DNA from: Rhodosporidiobolus odoratus
Taxonomy: Eukaryota; Basidiomycota; Microbotryomycetes; Sporidiobolales; Sporidiobolaceae
DNA length: 64,000 nucleotides
Direction of reading: 5' to 3'
Assembly (NCBI GenBank): GCA_034387635.1
Contig: JAOANU010000017.1
Location: forward strand, 124,001-188,000
Under the pieces are notes generated by a model, which was not told the DNA's origin, did no database searches, and saw only the letters and a list, made by a program, of their open reading frames with translations. Positions 36,877 to 49,530 of the stretch are shown in pieces. Positions within the stretch are counted from its first letter, which is position 1. Every line of letters starts with the position of its first letter. Position numbers and translations under genes: made by a program.

Positions 36877-38360
36877 ATGCGATCCGCGTACATCTTCCTC
36901 GCTCTCACCTCCGCCTGGGCAGTCACAGCCGCAACGCACGAGTCAGCTACAGTCAAGCACAACAAGGTCCTTGCTGAGAACAACCCAGATGATCCGACGG
37001 GTCAGTTCACGTCCTCCTCCTTCTCCTTTCCAATCTCCGCCGCTCCGCTGTGAACGCGGCTTGTGCGGCGACCTGATCCGGTGCGAGAATACATAGTCTG
37101 GACGCTGATGTTCTACGCGTACATACACAGGCAAGCTCCTCTAGTGAGTCTCCCCCCTTCCTCCAACCAAACAAGCGCGTCCGAATGCGTCTTTTTCGCA
37201 TCGAACAGCTCTTGCACATCGAGGAGGAACAGCTCACGCGTCCGGCAGCCAGGAAGACGCCGTGCGTTACGACACTGGAGCTGCAAAGCTATGAAAAGCC
37301 CGGCGCCCGAGGACGAAGGGCGGAAATGCCGTGACAGAACAGGATGTTGGAGCGCCATCAACCGCTTTGCAAGCCGACGCTAGCTGTCTCAAGCAGCGCT
37401 ATCCACCCGCGAGACCACTTGCGCTCAGAGCACTGACATGTTCCGTCCGCCTCTCAGCATCACTGAGCCCGCTTGCGGCTTCTACCGTGTACGCCTTCTT
37501 TTTCTTCACTTTGCGCCCGCCCGTCTTTCCCTTCCTTGCGTGCTTACACTCTGCTCTCTGCTACAGTGCACTGTTACCTGGCCCGTTGGCTCTCAAGTCG
37601 CCGTCAACTGGCTCGGTCCCCCAGCAGGCAATGTCGCCGTCTCGCTCCAATCCAACATCGGTGGGCCGACCTACGCTATCGTCGACAGCATGATTGCGAT
37701 CTCGCAAGAAGGGTACTGCGACGCTGGATACGGAATGGGTGTGGTCGCACCCGGGCACGAGTGTGGTCGAGTCGAGTTTGTCGTTCCGGAAGACTGGAAG
37801 CAAATGCAGAACTGTCAGCCTTCGCTCGCCTTCCCTACCCTCAGACTCAAGCTACCTTGACTGTACTACAGCTGATGACTTCCTCCGCAGACACCATTGT
37901 GGTGCAGTCTCTCTCCGACGAATCTCTCGCCGGCTACACCGACATGATCACCATCGCCGCCGCCAACTCTTCCCTCACCGTCGACAACCCTCCCTCCGGC
38001 ACCGACGTCACCCTCCTCACCATCCCGGCTCCCACCTCGACCAACCTCGGCGCATCCACCCGGTACAGCGGTAAGATCCCCAACCCAACTGCCGTCACCA
38101 ACGGCGGCGCCGCTTCCTCTTCCGCCACCTCGTCCTCGAGCAGCTCGAGCTCGCAGTCTCGCCGCTCGACTGGCGCATCATCAGATGCATCGACCACTGG
38201 CTCGTCAGCTGCAGGATCGAGCGGAGCTCAAACTTCCGGAACCCGAGCGTCTGCAGCGGCTTCTGCCTCCGAGACTGGAGCTGCACCGGCAGGGGCGCTC
38301 GTAGCCCAGACGGCGGCGGCACTGGGATTGGTCGCCGCTGTGGCGGTGTTCGCGCTCTAA
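36877..38360 (+). CDS. Secreted GPI-anchored Ser/Thr-rich cell-surface protein
   Basis: Five exons (36877-37000, 37131-37143, 37458-37488, 37567-37813, 37891-38360) give 294 residues. A signal peptide (MRSAYIFLALTSAWAVTAA) is followed by a beta-sandwich-like domain: TEPACGFYRCTVTWPVGSQV, then VNWLGPPAGNVAVSL, GYCDAGYGMGVVAPGHECGR and YTIVVQSLSD. This fits the Ser-Thr-rich GPI-anchored (Kre9/Knh1-like N-terminal) group. A ~100-residue Ser/Ala/Thr stalk and a hydrophobic tail (ALVAQTAAALGLVAAVAVFA) after small residues give a GPI signal. Likely a cell-wall or surface glycoprotein; the family call is moderate. Two exons are tiny (13 and 31 nt), so the middle of the model depends on frame agreement. 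Confidence 0.75.
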
Positions 38361-39701
38361 GGTCGAGCTAGGTCACCTCGGCCTACTATGTATATTCCCG
38401 CACGCTTGCCTCCCTCCTATCCTCGCCTGCATCACCTTGTTATCAACAGCTCTGCCCATCGTTCACTCTCCTCTATTGCACCTCGATCTTCTATCTCTCT
38501 CCACACTCCTCTAGTACCTGTATACCGATTCCGTTCTCGCATCATTCGCCGTCCTCCTTCGCCTTTCACCGGCGGTAATCGTTTTCGCGGTTCGTACAGC
38601 TTGGTACCATCGTGACATTGTTTGTCCCGTTCCCTCTCGTTCCAGCTTTGCAGTATTGTCATATTCTTCAACGAGCACTACGATTGCCGTGTTCGTCGTT
38701 TTCGGGTCTGCTTTGCTGTTCGCTTCCGTTAGCGTTGTGGCTGCTCGTCAACGTCGTCTCGTCATCACCGGGCAAGAGCGGCAGGGCCGTCTGAGTCCCA
38801 CAGCCGGAAGGCGCACACGGAGCAGGGAAAACGAGCTGCATGTGCTGTCCCGAAAGCAAAAGACTCGGCAAGGGATCTTTATATGATCAAGTAGCAAAGT
38901 CTCCCGACGAGGCGTCTCTAGGAGTACATACGAGGATGACGGCATAGGTACGTCAGAGTGGTTGACTGGAAGCGACCGGCAAAACCGAGTCAGCGATGTG
39001 AGGCGTGAGAACGGAAGGGAAAAGTGCTCGAGAGGGATCGAGGGAGGTACGAAAAAGTTGGCGGCTCGCTGCAGCTTCTCCCGCGAACGACGCTTAGCCA
39101 GCCAGGTCGAGGACGACAGGGCGAGGGCGCGAATGCATGCACGGAGAGGTTCACGGAATTGACGCATTTCAGGCAAAGGCTGGTTTTTGCGCGCGGTTTG
39201 CAAAGGTCAGCTTCCGAAGCACTCTCTTCAGTCTTCAAAAGAGCACACAACGGGGAGACTTCCCAGCGTCGAGTCACTCCTGCCGAGAGGGGCCGAAAGA
39301 CGAGTCTGAACGCCTCTAGCGGATTGCGAAAGCGGTGACGAAAGAGAGGCAGGAGGAGTGCGAGAAATGCGAAGGCGGGAGTGAACTTACACACACACGA
39401 ACAAGAGTGCGACGGAGGAGACCAAGTGTTCGTTGGGGGAATGAAGAAGGAAGAGTAGCAGAGATGTGCTAGTAAAGGTATGGGTAACGCCCGTCGATGA
39501 CAGGCTGGGGAAGAAAGAAGGGCTTAAGAAGGAAGAAGAGAGGGGGAGAATATGCTCGAGCAAAGTGTCTGTCTGTCAGGTCTGAATAGAGCTGCTGCGC
39601 TAGTAGGGTGTCAACAAGAAGTAGAAGAGAAGGAAAGTGAAAGAGGGAAAGAAAGAGTGTCTGCAAAGTTCGCTGAAAGTGGACTTGGGGGGGAGGCCGG
39701 A
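38361..39701. other. Convergent 3' intergenic region
   Basis: About 1.3 kb between the stops of the GPI protein (+) and the chitin deacetylase (-). Only short frames of poor coding character are present. It is long for a convergent gap in this compact window and could hide a small gene or non-coding RNA. Confidence 0.4.
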
Positions 39702-42412
39702 TCAGGCGACAACGACGACGGCGACGATACCGAGGAAGAGCGCAGTGAACGAGTAGACGAGGGTGGAAGCGCCCGAGTTCTGCTTCGACGGTGCCTGCGA
39801 GGACATGCACCAACTGGTTTAGCGCGACTTTCCCCCTCACAAAGTCCGAGGGAAAAAAAAGAAGCGGCGATGCGGAGCAACGGCAAAGCTTACGGTAGCC
39901 TCGGCCCCCTTGGCCCTCGTCCCACTTCCACTCGCATCCGCCCCTCCCCCAAGATTAGTCGAATAATTCCCAATCGGCCGAGTTTGATCGGTAAACTTGC
40001 AACTGTCACTGGTGCACAGGCATTCGTTCTTGATCGGGTCAAAGAAGGGGGTCGAGCAGTTTGAGGGGAGCGTGTAGCGCGTGTCGCCTGAGGCCGGAGC
40101 GGGGACGGGATCGTCTGGGGTGGGTGGGGTGGTGGGGCAGTAGTAGCAGCTGATGGAGGAGGAGGGACAGCGAAGCAGCAAGCGTCAGCCTAGTGAACGA
40201 AATGTGAGCGGGACAGGAAGACCTACGTAGTCCACGGGAAGTCGGTAAAGGCACACTTGTTCAACAAGCCTTGTTCGTTCGCAGGCATGCCGTTGCAAAT
40301 GTGGTCGTCGATGTCGGGCGTGGTACACTTGAATGCCTCGACCTGGTCAATCTGCGAGTTCGGAACGGGGTTCTTGATCCATTCGAGCATCTGCACGAAG
40401 GCGACGGTGGGCAGCAGAGATGATAGGGAACGGGAACGGCAGTCGTCTTTGTCGTCAGCCTCCCGCTGCCACTCCTTCTCGCCTCGTAAGCGGATCGCGA
40501 GCGGACGCACCTGCTCATTGCTAACAATCCAAACATTCTCATGCGTCTGCACCCAATCAAGGAAGTTCTGGAGCATGTTGCGAATGTTGTCCGGGTTGGT
40601 AACGCCAGGGTAGTTTACCGCGAGATGGATAGGGTGAGAGTAGAGGCCAAAGGGTTGACGGTTGCCTTCGTCTGTAGAGTTAGGCGGGAGCAAGCAGGAT
40701 GGAGCAATGAGTACGCGTCGATGAGAGAGGAAAAAGGAGGTCGCGACGGACAGTGCGTGAGGAAAGACCACTTTAGCCAGCTCAGCACGTCGTCCATGTT
40801 GCCCGAGTCGAGCCAAGGGTCCATGAGGTGGATATCGGTCGTCGAGGTAGGCTCGAAAGTCGAGTACTGCAGTGCGAGAGAAGTGTCAGACGAAGAAGCA
40901 GAAGTTGGGCAAAGAGCCAACTGAGTGCTATGGAGCGGGGGATAGAGACGTACCATGGGAATCTCCCACAATCCTGGAAGTTTCAGCTGACCCTTGCAGA
41001 TACCCGGTTGTTCGAGGCAGTTGTTCGCGATGCCGTTGTCGAGCGTGTAGGGCCAGTACTACGTAGCGAGGACGGCAGTCAGTCAGCATGTGCGGGTTTA
41101 CTGGCCGAGCAGATAGACTCGGAGAGAGCGAAACGTACGGCATCGGTTGAACTCGCATTCGCCAAACTAGCACTTGTCATACTGGAATCGTACGTGAAGC
41201 TCGCGTTATGCAAGATCTGGAGCGTCTCGCCACTCCACGACAGCAAGGGCGCACGGAATCCGGCGATGTCAGAAATAGGAATGCCGGAGAAGGCGTTGAG
41301 GGCGCGAAGGTTGCCGTAGACTTCGGATGCGTTCGGTGTACCGGCGTGGGTCATGGTGTGCTATAGGGGGTGTACGAGCAAAGAGAAGGGTGTCGAGTAG
41401 AGGGGGAGATAGAGCGAGAACCGAAGAGAGTCAGCAAAGGATGGGGAGGTCTGGGGGAGGTAGAACTTACATCGGCAATCTCGTTCCCTGCGACATACCT
41501 GCACAGCACACAGTTTTAGCCACCGAGTCATCGAGGCACGCTGGTCAGTGGAGAAGGAGCGTACCAGTCGGTGACCTGTGTAGAGCCGGCGGATGAAGGT
41601 CAACTTCCTTTTTCTGCGAGCGAGTAGATCAGGAGGACCGTCCACTTACCATCGAGTAATTGGTGTACGACAGCGACGTAAAGTAAGTCATCTTGGGTGC
41701 ACATCCATTGGGGTTCTGCGTTGACGGCGCGCGAAATTGTCAGTCTCGGCTCATTGGCAAGCAGACAAGGATAGAACGGCAAGTCGAAGCGAGACCACGG
41801 ACCTTGCGCTCAGCCAGGAAGTGGTTCATGACCTCGGTCGTGTAAGACTGGATGGCATCGTCGGCGGTAAAGGCTAGAGGGGAGCCAGACAGGTGAGCTA
41901 GGAGAAAAGGGGACGAAAGCGGGAAACGCGGAAGGTAGCGTACTGACGAATTGAGGCACGTCCTGGGGGGACAACCCGCCTGGCGGAGACGTCGATGCGC
42001 ACTGTGCGTAATGGACGACGAGTCGGAAAGCGGGAACCGGCTAGTCAGCGCAGTGTTTCCCGTTTTCCCGCAAAGTCCGACGCCGAGAGAACGCACCAAG
42101 CATGTCGGGAGCTTGCAGGTGTTTGTATCGCACGAGTAGCCAGCAGATTCTGCGCGTTCCAGGTCGAGGAAAACAGGTTACTCGGGTTCCGGAGGGACGG
42201 GGACGCGAGATGCGGGGGTCGAGCGAGTGCCAATGTTGACTGTACTCGTAGACAGCCGTGTAGGGAGAGAGTATAGACGCACCTGGTGAGCTGACAGGTC
42301 CAGTGGGTCCAGCTCCTTCTCCCCCGTTGTTACCTTGAGCGGCGACTAGTTGAGGGAGACTGAGCGAGGCGGTAGCGGCGGCGAGCAGGGTCAGTCGGCT
42401 GAGCGATGGCAT
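39702..42412 (-). CDS. Chitin/polysaccharide deacetylase, GPI-anchored
   Basis: Fourteen exons (42412-42283, 42149-42097, 42001-41944, 41873-41803, 41715-41650, 41575-41565, 41498-41471, 41360-41139, 41058-40954, 40866-40752, 40671-40511, 40390-40227, 40149-39894, 39794-39702) give 510 residues. A signal peptide (RLTLLAAATASLSLPQLVAA) is followed by a Cys-rich CDTNTCKLPTC segment and NodB motifs: TFTADDA (motif 1, both Asp kept), HTMTH (metal His pair) and FRAPLL (motif 3). The end has a Cys-rich stretch, a Ser/Gly stalk and a hydrophobic GPI tail. The enzyme class removes acetyl groups from chitin to make chitosan in the cell wall. One exon is 11 nt and one 28 nt; frame and motifs agree through both. 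Confidence 0.9.
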
Positions 42413-42859
42413 GGCGGGCAGGGCAATACACTGCGCAACTCGGTACAAGCAAGGTGAACCAACGGAAGCGAGAGAGAGAGAGAGAGCGAGCACACGGCGG
42501 GAAAGGAAAAAGGAAAGAGCGCGCCGAGAGACAACAGGAGAACCACACCCGCCAGATCCGTCCGCTGCAATACTTGGTTCTTCGACCTCTGTCTGTTACT
42601 GAGCATCTACCCCTCTCGCAGGCTGCGCCGGTGTCCAGACAGCAGAGATGCGACATGCTTGATTTTCTTCAATTTCTCGCCGTCCACATCACCTCGTATA
42701 AATGTCGCGCTCATACTGTACTGGAGTCTACGGTGCAACCAAGTGAACAGGGTCTGACGCATATTTACCAAAGTTGACATGGTTCCGCAGCGCAGCCGAC
42801 GGCTCACAGACTCAAGTCTGCCTCGTTCGTCTGTCCTCAGCTGGCTTGTGTGGTTGACC
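42413..42859. other. Divergent promoter of chitin deacetylase and WBP1
   Basis: 447 bp between two divergent secretory-pathway genes. A (GA)n run lies at 42470-42487. A TATA-like TATAAATG occurs near 42697. An in-frame ATG at 42779 upstream of WBP1 would extend it, but would place the signal peptide internally. Confidence 0.4.
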
Positions 42860-44514
42860 ATGCGCTCCTTGACATTAATAGCGCTGCTCGCGCCCCTGAG
42901 CGCCCTCGCTAGCCGCCTACTCGCGATTCATGACACTTCATCTTCCTCCCCCTCATTCGACGTGTACTTCGCTTCTCTACGCGGTAAGCCTCCCTCTCGC
43001 ATGTTCCTCCTCATGCCCGCCTGACAGCCCAAACACCGCTCTTCCGGTGCAGACCAGGGATTCGAGCTGGACGTTGCCAATGCAGAAGATGGTGCCAAGT
43101 TACTCGACGGTCGTAGTAGGGATTATTACTCGGGTGTCATAGTCTTTGCTGGATCTGACAAGCGTACGTCCTCTCTGACCTTCGTCTCCGCCTCTATGCG
43201 CTAATTGCCCTCGTGCTCCTGGTCGAGCAGAACTCCCGCGCCCCCTCACTCCTCAATCCCTCTCCCAGCGCCTGTCCCCCTCCTCAACCTCCCACGCCTC
43301 CCCAACAAACCTCCTCCTAGTCGTCCCCCCCAACGCCGCCGAACTCTGGCGAGACTTTGCCCGCGAATTCGAAGTCGACTTTGACGACCGGGGACAGGTC
43401 GTCGTCGACTACTTTTCCTCTTCCTCGAGCGATGGATCCCTCCTTTCCCTCCCCGCTTCTTCCCTTCCCTCCGACACGTCCTACATCTCGCCTTCGACCC
43501 TCTCTGGCCCTCCCATCCTGTACCGAGGAGCCGCCCACCTCGCCGGTCGAAACCCCCTCCTTACCAACCTTCTCCATGCCGGATCAGGAGCGTTCTCGAC
43601 AGACGCAGAGGCCGGAGGGTCCCCACCTGAGGAGGTCAGAATTGCGGGGAGCAAGGCTGGATTGGTGAGCGCTTTCCAGGCGAGGAATAATGCCAGGGTC
43701 GTGTTTGCCGGTAGTGCCGAACTGTTTTCGGATGACTTGGCCAGGGACCAGGCGTACGTCTTGTCTATCTTCTCCCCACCCCCTAGCTTGTGGCACGACC
43801 GCGAGACTGACCCGAGTCTGGCCTTGACTGTAAGCAGCGGCAGCCCCACCGGCAACCCCTCCTTCCTACGCGACCTCTCCGCCTGGGCTTTCCAACAAAC
43901 CGGTCAACTCCAAGTCGTAGAAAGTCAGCACGAGAATGTAGGGACTGGGGAAATCGGTCCGGCAATGTACAAAACCGGCAGTGAGATGGTACGCTTTCGA
44001 AACCTTCTCTTTTTTTGTTTCTTCCCTCCGCCCTACGTCGACTAGGTTTCCCATAGTCCCGTAGTCCCTAACTCCCAACCCTGACTCACATCTGACTTCC
44101 AAACGTCGTCAAAATCGCCCGCAGAAATACACCCTCACCCTTCGTTCCTCTCCCTCGACCCCCCCACTCACCGACCTCCAACTCGAATTCAGCATGCTAG
44201 ACCCACACCTTCGACTCCCCCTCCCCCTCGCCCCCCTCTCCCACCAACTCCAATCCTCCGACTCCTCATTGAGAACCTACTCAGCGACTTTCACCCTCCC
44301 CGATCGTCATGGAGTTTTCACCCTCTCGTGCTCTTACAACCGTCCTTCGGTTGGATTGAATTACATTCAAGATAGGCATACGGTCAGCGTTGTTCCACCC
44401 AAACACAACGAGTATGATAGGTTCATCAAGGGGGCTGGACCGTACTATGCTGGAGCGTTGAGTGTCAGTGCGGCGTTTGCCGTGTTTGTGGTGGTTTGGG
44501 TCGTTTCTTCCTGA
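42860..44514 (+). CDS. WBP1: Oligosaccharyltransferase subunit WBP1 (OST48)
   Basis: Five exons (42860-42983, 43053-43163, 43231-43753, 43838-43988, 44125-44514) give 432 residues; yeast Wbp1 has 430. A signal peptide (MRSLTLIALLAPLSALAS) is followed by RLLAIHDTS, the luminal FDVYFASLR and DQGFELDVANAED, YSGVIVFA, then SGPPILYRGAAHLAGRNPLL, ARVVFAGSAELFSDDLARDQ, LRDLSAWAFQQTGQLQVV, and near the end RHTVSVVPPKHNEYDRFI. A single membrane span (YYAGALSVSAAFAVFVVVWV) closes the protein. It is part of the ER complex that N-glycosylates nascent proteins. The yeast cytosolic KKxx retrieval signal is not present; the protein ends VVSS. Confidence 0.95.
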
Positions 44515-44660
44515 GCACTTACGCTCTCGGCAGAGGAGAAAATAGCTTGAGGCACACAACCGGGATAGACTAGCAAGTTTAAATGCGCAAACCAGACGAA
44601 ATTGCAGTGTTTTTGCTTCTTCTTTTTTCCGTCTTATAGGACTTTTCTACAAAGACCCGC

Positions 44661-47600
44661 TTAGAGACCCCAGAGCTGCTTCGTCCGAGTCGAGGCGGCC
44701 TGCGCAAAGTTGAGACCGGAAGAGGTGTCAACGAACTCAGCAACCATCGGTCCCAAACACCGAGAAAGGAAAGCAACACGTGACTTACCCATCCCTTAGT
44801 TCCCACCACACCCACCAAAAGGACTCCTACCGCAATCCCAACCTGCACCTTACTGTACCCTTCTCCCAACCTCTCAAATGCCCTCGAAGGAGCAAACACG
44901 GCGGCGAAGAGGTCGGTTGAGCCGGTTAGCCAGAAGGCGGTTTGGGAGGCTCGGAGGGTGGACGAGGTACCGGGGAGGGGGGAGAGGAAGTGGGTAAAGT
45001 GTGAAGGGCGGGTGGGGAGGAGCTGTGAAGGGAGGGAGATGACGAGAGGGAGGCGATGTGCTTGGTCAGCCTAGGCTGGAGAGGACAGACGGGAGGAAGG
45101 GCGGGGAGTCTAGCCGACGTACGTCGCGAACCCCACTCAAAGTCCAAATACCCTGTCCTCCCGGTCCTCCTAGAGCAACTTTACCCGCTGCTACCGCTTC
45201 GAGCCACCTGATCGGGGCGGCAAGGATCCGCCCGAGACGGTCTTGCAGGAGGAGGGTGGGTTGGGCGAGTCGAAGGGGAGTTAGGGAGATTGACAGGGGT
45301 GTTAAGCTACCAGGAAGGACGAGAGAGGAAGCGGTGATGGCGAGCTTTCCATTGGATCTGTAGAGTCAGGAGAGTGAGTATGGCCCCATTCGAGAATCAC
45401 CGACAGCGAGACGTACGAAGCAGGAATAAGCTTGTAAACCTCAATCTTCGTACCACCACCCTGCTCATTCCCTAGCTTCGTCGCAATGACTTTCCAGCCC
45501 TTGAGACTCTTGTCCCAGACAATCTGCGCATCCTCGATACCGGGAAGTTGCGCAATGAGCGAGCCGGTTTCAGCATCGAGGAGGGTGAGAAGGCTTTCGC
45601 CGCTAATGACGTCGGAAGAGGCAATGGAGAGGAGGGTAGTCCGGGAGTTGAAGGGATCCGAGGTGTGAGATGCTGCGGCAGGAAGAGGCAACTTGGGTTG
45701 GCAGGTTGTGAGGGAACAGGGAGAATCGAGATGAGCGTACGAGGGACTTGCGCGTTCACGCCCCTCAAGCGTTGCCCGCGAGGGACAGAGAAAGACCAAG
45801 CTGGCGTCAAATCCTGCTTGAAAAGTAGTATCAGCCTGTATCCGATCGACGTCAGGATAGAAGCGGTGTACGCACAGCTTCTGCTCCAGCGTTCTTGCCA
45901 ATAACCGTGCGCTGTCCGACAGTCTCAACAGCAATGGTAGGCCGTTGCCCAGCCTCAACGGCTGCGAGGGAGGGAGGACTGTCAGCCCCACTTCGCCAGT
46001 CAGAGAACGACTAAACCCTGCTCACGCTGGCTCGCCTTGAACGCCTCGGTCCCGCTGTACTTGACTCGCTCGCCCGACTTCAGCGCCAGTCTACTACCAT
46101 CACCGAGAGCGACCACCGGCTCTTCGTTGAGCATCTCCAGGGTTAGGCTGCTCGTGGTCAACTCAGGAGCCGCCTCGGCAGTCACCACTGCCTTCCACTT
46201 GACGACGAAGCTTTCATGCGCCGTGGAGAGAGCATAAACCGAACGAGTCGAAGTCGAGGCGAACAGGAAAGACGGGTAAGCCGCAAGGTCGGCGGCGCTC
46301 ATTCCGAGCTGCAAAGGGGGATCGCATTTTCGTCAGGCGTTTCAACTCAGCCCACCGCGTCAGACGGTCATGGAGACTCACCTTGTGGCTCAGTTCTTCC
46401 CTGATGTCGATCGGACCCACGTCTACCTTCGTCAGGCCTTCTTCCCTCGTCCACTTCAGTGAGTCGCTTTCCCACATTTGCAGCGCACCGGACGCCGTGA
46501 AGATAGCGACGCGGGACAAGGCGGGGGCGAAGGATTTGGTAGAAGAACGGAGAGGGAGGACCTGGAGAGCGAGCTGAGGAGGGCTACAAGCATCAACCAG
46601 AGTCGATCGAGAGCGGCCAGAAACAACCGTACCCCACGCATTCCTTCGAACTCGTCTTGAGCCAGCGGGAAGGAGTGAGCGCTGATCATGCCCTGAGAAC
46701 TTTCGGGAGTCTGAGACCAGATTTGAAGGCTGGCGAGCTGTGTAAGAGAAAGCATGTTCAGCAACGGAACGGGGGAGGAAAAGAAGAGCCTCAACGTACG
46801 CCAAGAACGGGCGAAAAGTTGAGGTATGCGAGGTGTACAACACCGTCTGGATCAGCATACGTAGCAAAGGCGGGGCCAGCGGGCTGCATAGTCGCAGGCT
46901 GATTAGCGCAAGAACGACGACTGAGGGTAAGCATGGCGCATACGTCGACTGCAAAAGTGCCACATATGGCCAGCTCTCCGACATCAGTAAGCGCTACGAC
47001 CGTTGCGACCTTCTTAGCAGCGTCGAGCGCAACAACGACCCCGCGATCAGCAAGGCCGACATCGACGAGGCTGTCCACGCCGGCGAGCTTCAAAGGCTTG
47101 AGCTGCTTGATGTTCGGACCGTCGGTTCGTGCTCCTCCGACCAAGCCCTTGTCAAGCCAGATCGCAGCGATATGTGAGTCCGTTGACGACCGCCGGGAGA
47201 GAGTGACGAAGAAAGATGCGACAGGCGGCGCAACGGAGCTGGTAATTGCGACGTCTTCGGCTCCGCTTGCTGCGTCGAGACTTTGGAGATGTAGTTTCCC
47301 TCCATTTGTACGGAAGAGGGTGAGCTGCTGAGCATTGGAGGCCAGGCGAGTCTCGCCAGCACTGTCGAAACAATGTGGGTGAGGCCTACAGCCACAGTAC
47401 GGAAGCTGAATCAGAGGGGACGACGTACATCGCTTGCGTCCACCTCTCTCCACCGTCCACCAATGCAAGATACCGCACCGTCTCCCCACACTTCACCACC
47501 ACACCCTCATCAGCGACCGCGACCTCCGCCTGCCGACCTTCGCAAGCATCTCGCTGCCCTTCCTGCTTCCATCGGAGTTTACCGGTAGTCGAAGAGACCG

Positions 47601-48123
47601 CGTGTAGGTCGGAGGCAGAAGGGGTTGTCCAGGCGAGGACGGCTGTTAAGACGAAGTGGTGGGGTTAGCCTGAGCGGGACAAGGACAGCGATTAACGAGG
47701 CTTACTGTCTTCGCCTGCAGTCAGATACATTATACGCTGTTCGGGACTCTCATAATACCGTCTCCACGCTGTCCAAGAGAGATGCGGGTGAGTTCCTTCA
47801 TCACCTCGAGTCGAGACGAGGCGACTCTACGCACCTAATTCCCCATTCTGAGGATAGATGCCGGCGAGTACCTGCTCTTCTGTTGCTACTACTAGCAGTG
47901 TCTCGCCTTTCCCGGTCACATGGAAGCGATGGTGCGCCGCTGGGTTTGTGAGGTTGCCAGAGGAAGGGATTTGGCCAACAAGAGGGAGGTGGAAGGCTTG
48001 CGGCACGCTGAACGCCCGCGCAGGTGTTGTTGAAGCAAACAAGGAAGCGCCTAGAGAGGCGAGAAGCGCATATGGCAACATCGAGGTGAACGACCAGAAC
48101 AAGAAAGGGAGAAAGCCCCACAT
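44661..48123 (-). CDS. EMC1: ER membrane protein complex subunit 1 (EMC1)
   Basis: Fourteen exons (48123-47835, 47768-47706, 47642-47429, 47361-46944, 46883-46800, 46737-46633, 46573-46382, 46308-46026, 45961-45876, 45813-45741, 45672-45417, 45357-45123, 45022-44789, 44699-44661) give 856 residues in frame. A signal sequence is followed by a PQQ/WD-type beta-propeller segment (AVSSTTGKLRWKQEG), SDSLKWTREEGLTKVD, the DAETGSLIAQLPG strand, and the typical EMC1 end: FAPSRAFERLGEGYSKVQVG, a membrane span (VQVGIAVGVLLVGVVGTKGW) and a short cytosolic tail. EMC inserts and stabilises multipass membrane proteins in the ER. It neighbours WBP1 tail to tail, so two ER-biogenesis genes sit together. It is somewhat shorter than animal EMC1. 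Confidence 0.92.
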
Positions 48124-48270
48124 CGCGAGTTCTCCTCCCTAGGCGAAGGCTCTGAACGGTCGAGCGGCGTGCAGCGGTCCTCTTGGAGTATGTCTGACTC
48201 TGCCTTCGACCCTTGTAGAGTCAAGCATTTGTAGACTATGTACCGAGTTTTTCTTTACCCTCCATCCCGC

Positions 48271-48966
48271 TTACTCCTCCTCATCCACTTCGGCCTCCAC
48301 CTCGATGTACTTAACAGGGCGAGCAGTGCGGACGCGCTGAGGCTTGCGGTCACCCTTCTGGGCCTTAAGAACTTCATAAGTGCGGCGCGTCGCAACCTGC
48401 GAGGTCGAAGAGAAAAATCAGTTTGCTCCTTGACGAAAAGACACAGGAAGAAGAAGAGCACCTTGTAGAGGTCCTCGCGGCCAGTCTCGGGCAGAAGGTC
48501 AATAACTTCGTGAGCAGCCCCGAGGCCACCCTTCTTGATTTCCTCAGTCTTCAAGGCGGACTTGACGGCGAAGGGGGAGGCCTCCGGGTCCTTCCAACTG
48601 ACAGTAAGGCCCTTGCCCGACTCAGAGGCGGTGATATCGACCGTCTTACTGTTGGCGAAGCCCGAGTACTTGGGAGAGTGGATGCCCTGACGGGGACAAG
48701 CGTGAATACGCAGCTTTGGCGGACAGGAAACCGGAAAGGAGGACTGACTTGGAGATTACCACGCTCGCGCGAGAAGATCTTGTGCGCGCCAGGACGCTTT
48801 TGCACGTAAGCGGTGTTCTTGCGGGTGAGAAGCCAGACAAGATCTGATGAGGATTGCGAAAGTCAGCTTGAACAAAAGGCGGAATCAGCTAGGCGCTAGG
48901 GGAAGGCTGCCGTCGGAACGATCGCCCGAGCTTACCGTCCGATGCAATACTTCCTTGAGCAGGCAT
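48271..48966 (-). CDS. 60S ribosomal protein eL28
   Basis: Four exons (48966-48936, 48843-48749, 48686-48462, 48396-48271) give 158 residues. Recognisable blocks are SDDLVWLLTRKNTAYVQKRP, FSRERGNLQGIHSPKYSGFA, NSKTVDI and a C-terminus ending EVDEEE. eL28 is a large-subunit protein kept in animals, plants and many fungi but lost in budding yeast, which supports a non-Saccharomycotina host. The start codon was chosen because it gives MPAQGSIASDDLVWLL with a clean GTAAGC donor. Confidence 0.93.
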
Positions 48967-49530
48967 GTTCTGCACAGCTGCGGATGAAGCTGTGAAGGGT
49001 AAAAGTGAGCTCACTTCGTCCCGAAAACGAGTGGGGCTGCTGCGTCCTGCTTCCCGGTGGGCCCGATTGGCAGGCCTCGCATCACCGTGCACCGTTGCAC
49101 ATAAAAGACCATAGTCGCATCCCTTGCCGGCACTGGCGAGGACTGCACCCTCATCCGATTCATTCGTGACAACAAGAAGGCGGAGGAGAGCGCGTGTGAG
49201 ATTGCTGCTCATTACAGGCTAGCATTGCCTGTAGAGATGTTCAGGGCTCACGAGATCGGCGGGAAGAGCGTAGGAAGAGAGAAGGAGGGAGAGGGAGGAA
49301 GGGAGGGAGACGGAGAGAGAAAGAGACCAGTGTCGCCATAGCCCCTTGGTTGCGAAACGAACTTCGCACTGTGCTTCTTCTTTCGATCTGAAGCAGTCCC
49401 CGACGAGCTCGACCAGAGGACGACTTGAAAGAAGCCCAGCCGGACATAGTCTGCGTTTTCGACCCGCGCAAAGAGAACCTCTCCTCCGTATTTCCTCCGT
49501 ATTTCATCGCCGCCAATGCTGAAGGGTGTT
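48967..49530. other. Upstream of eL28 / downstream of zinc transporter
   Basis: About 0.56 kb, GA-rich in its middle (49260-49330). It should include the eL28 promoter. No gene was seen. Confidence 0.4.
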
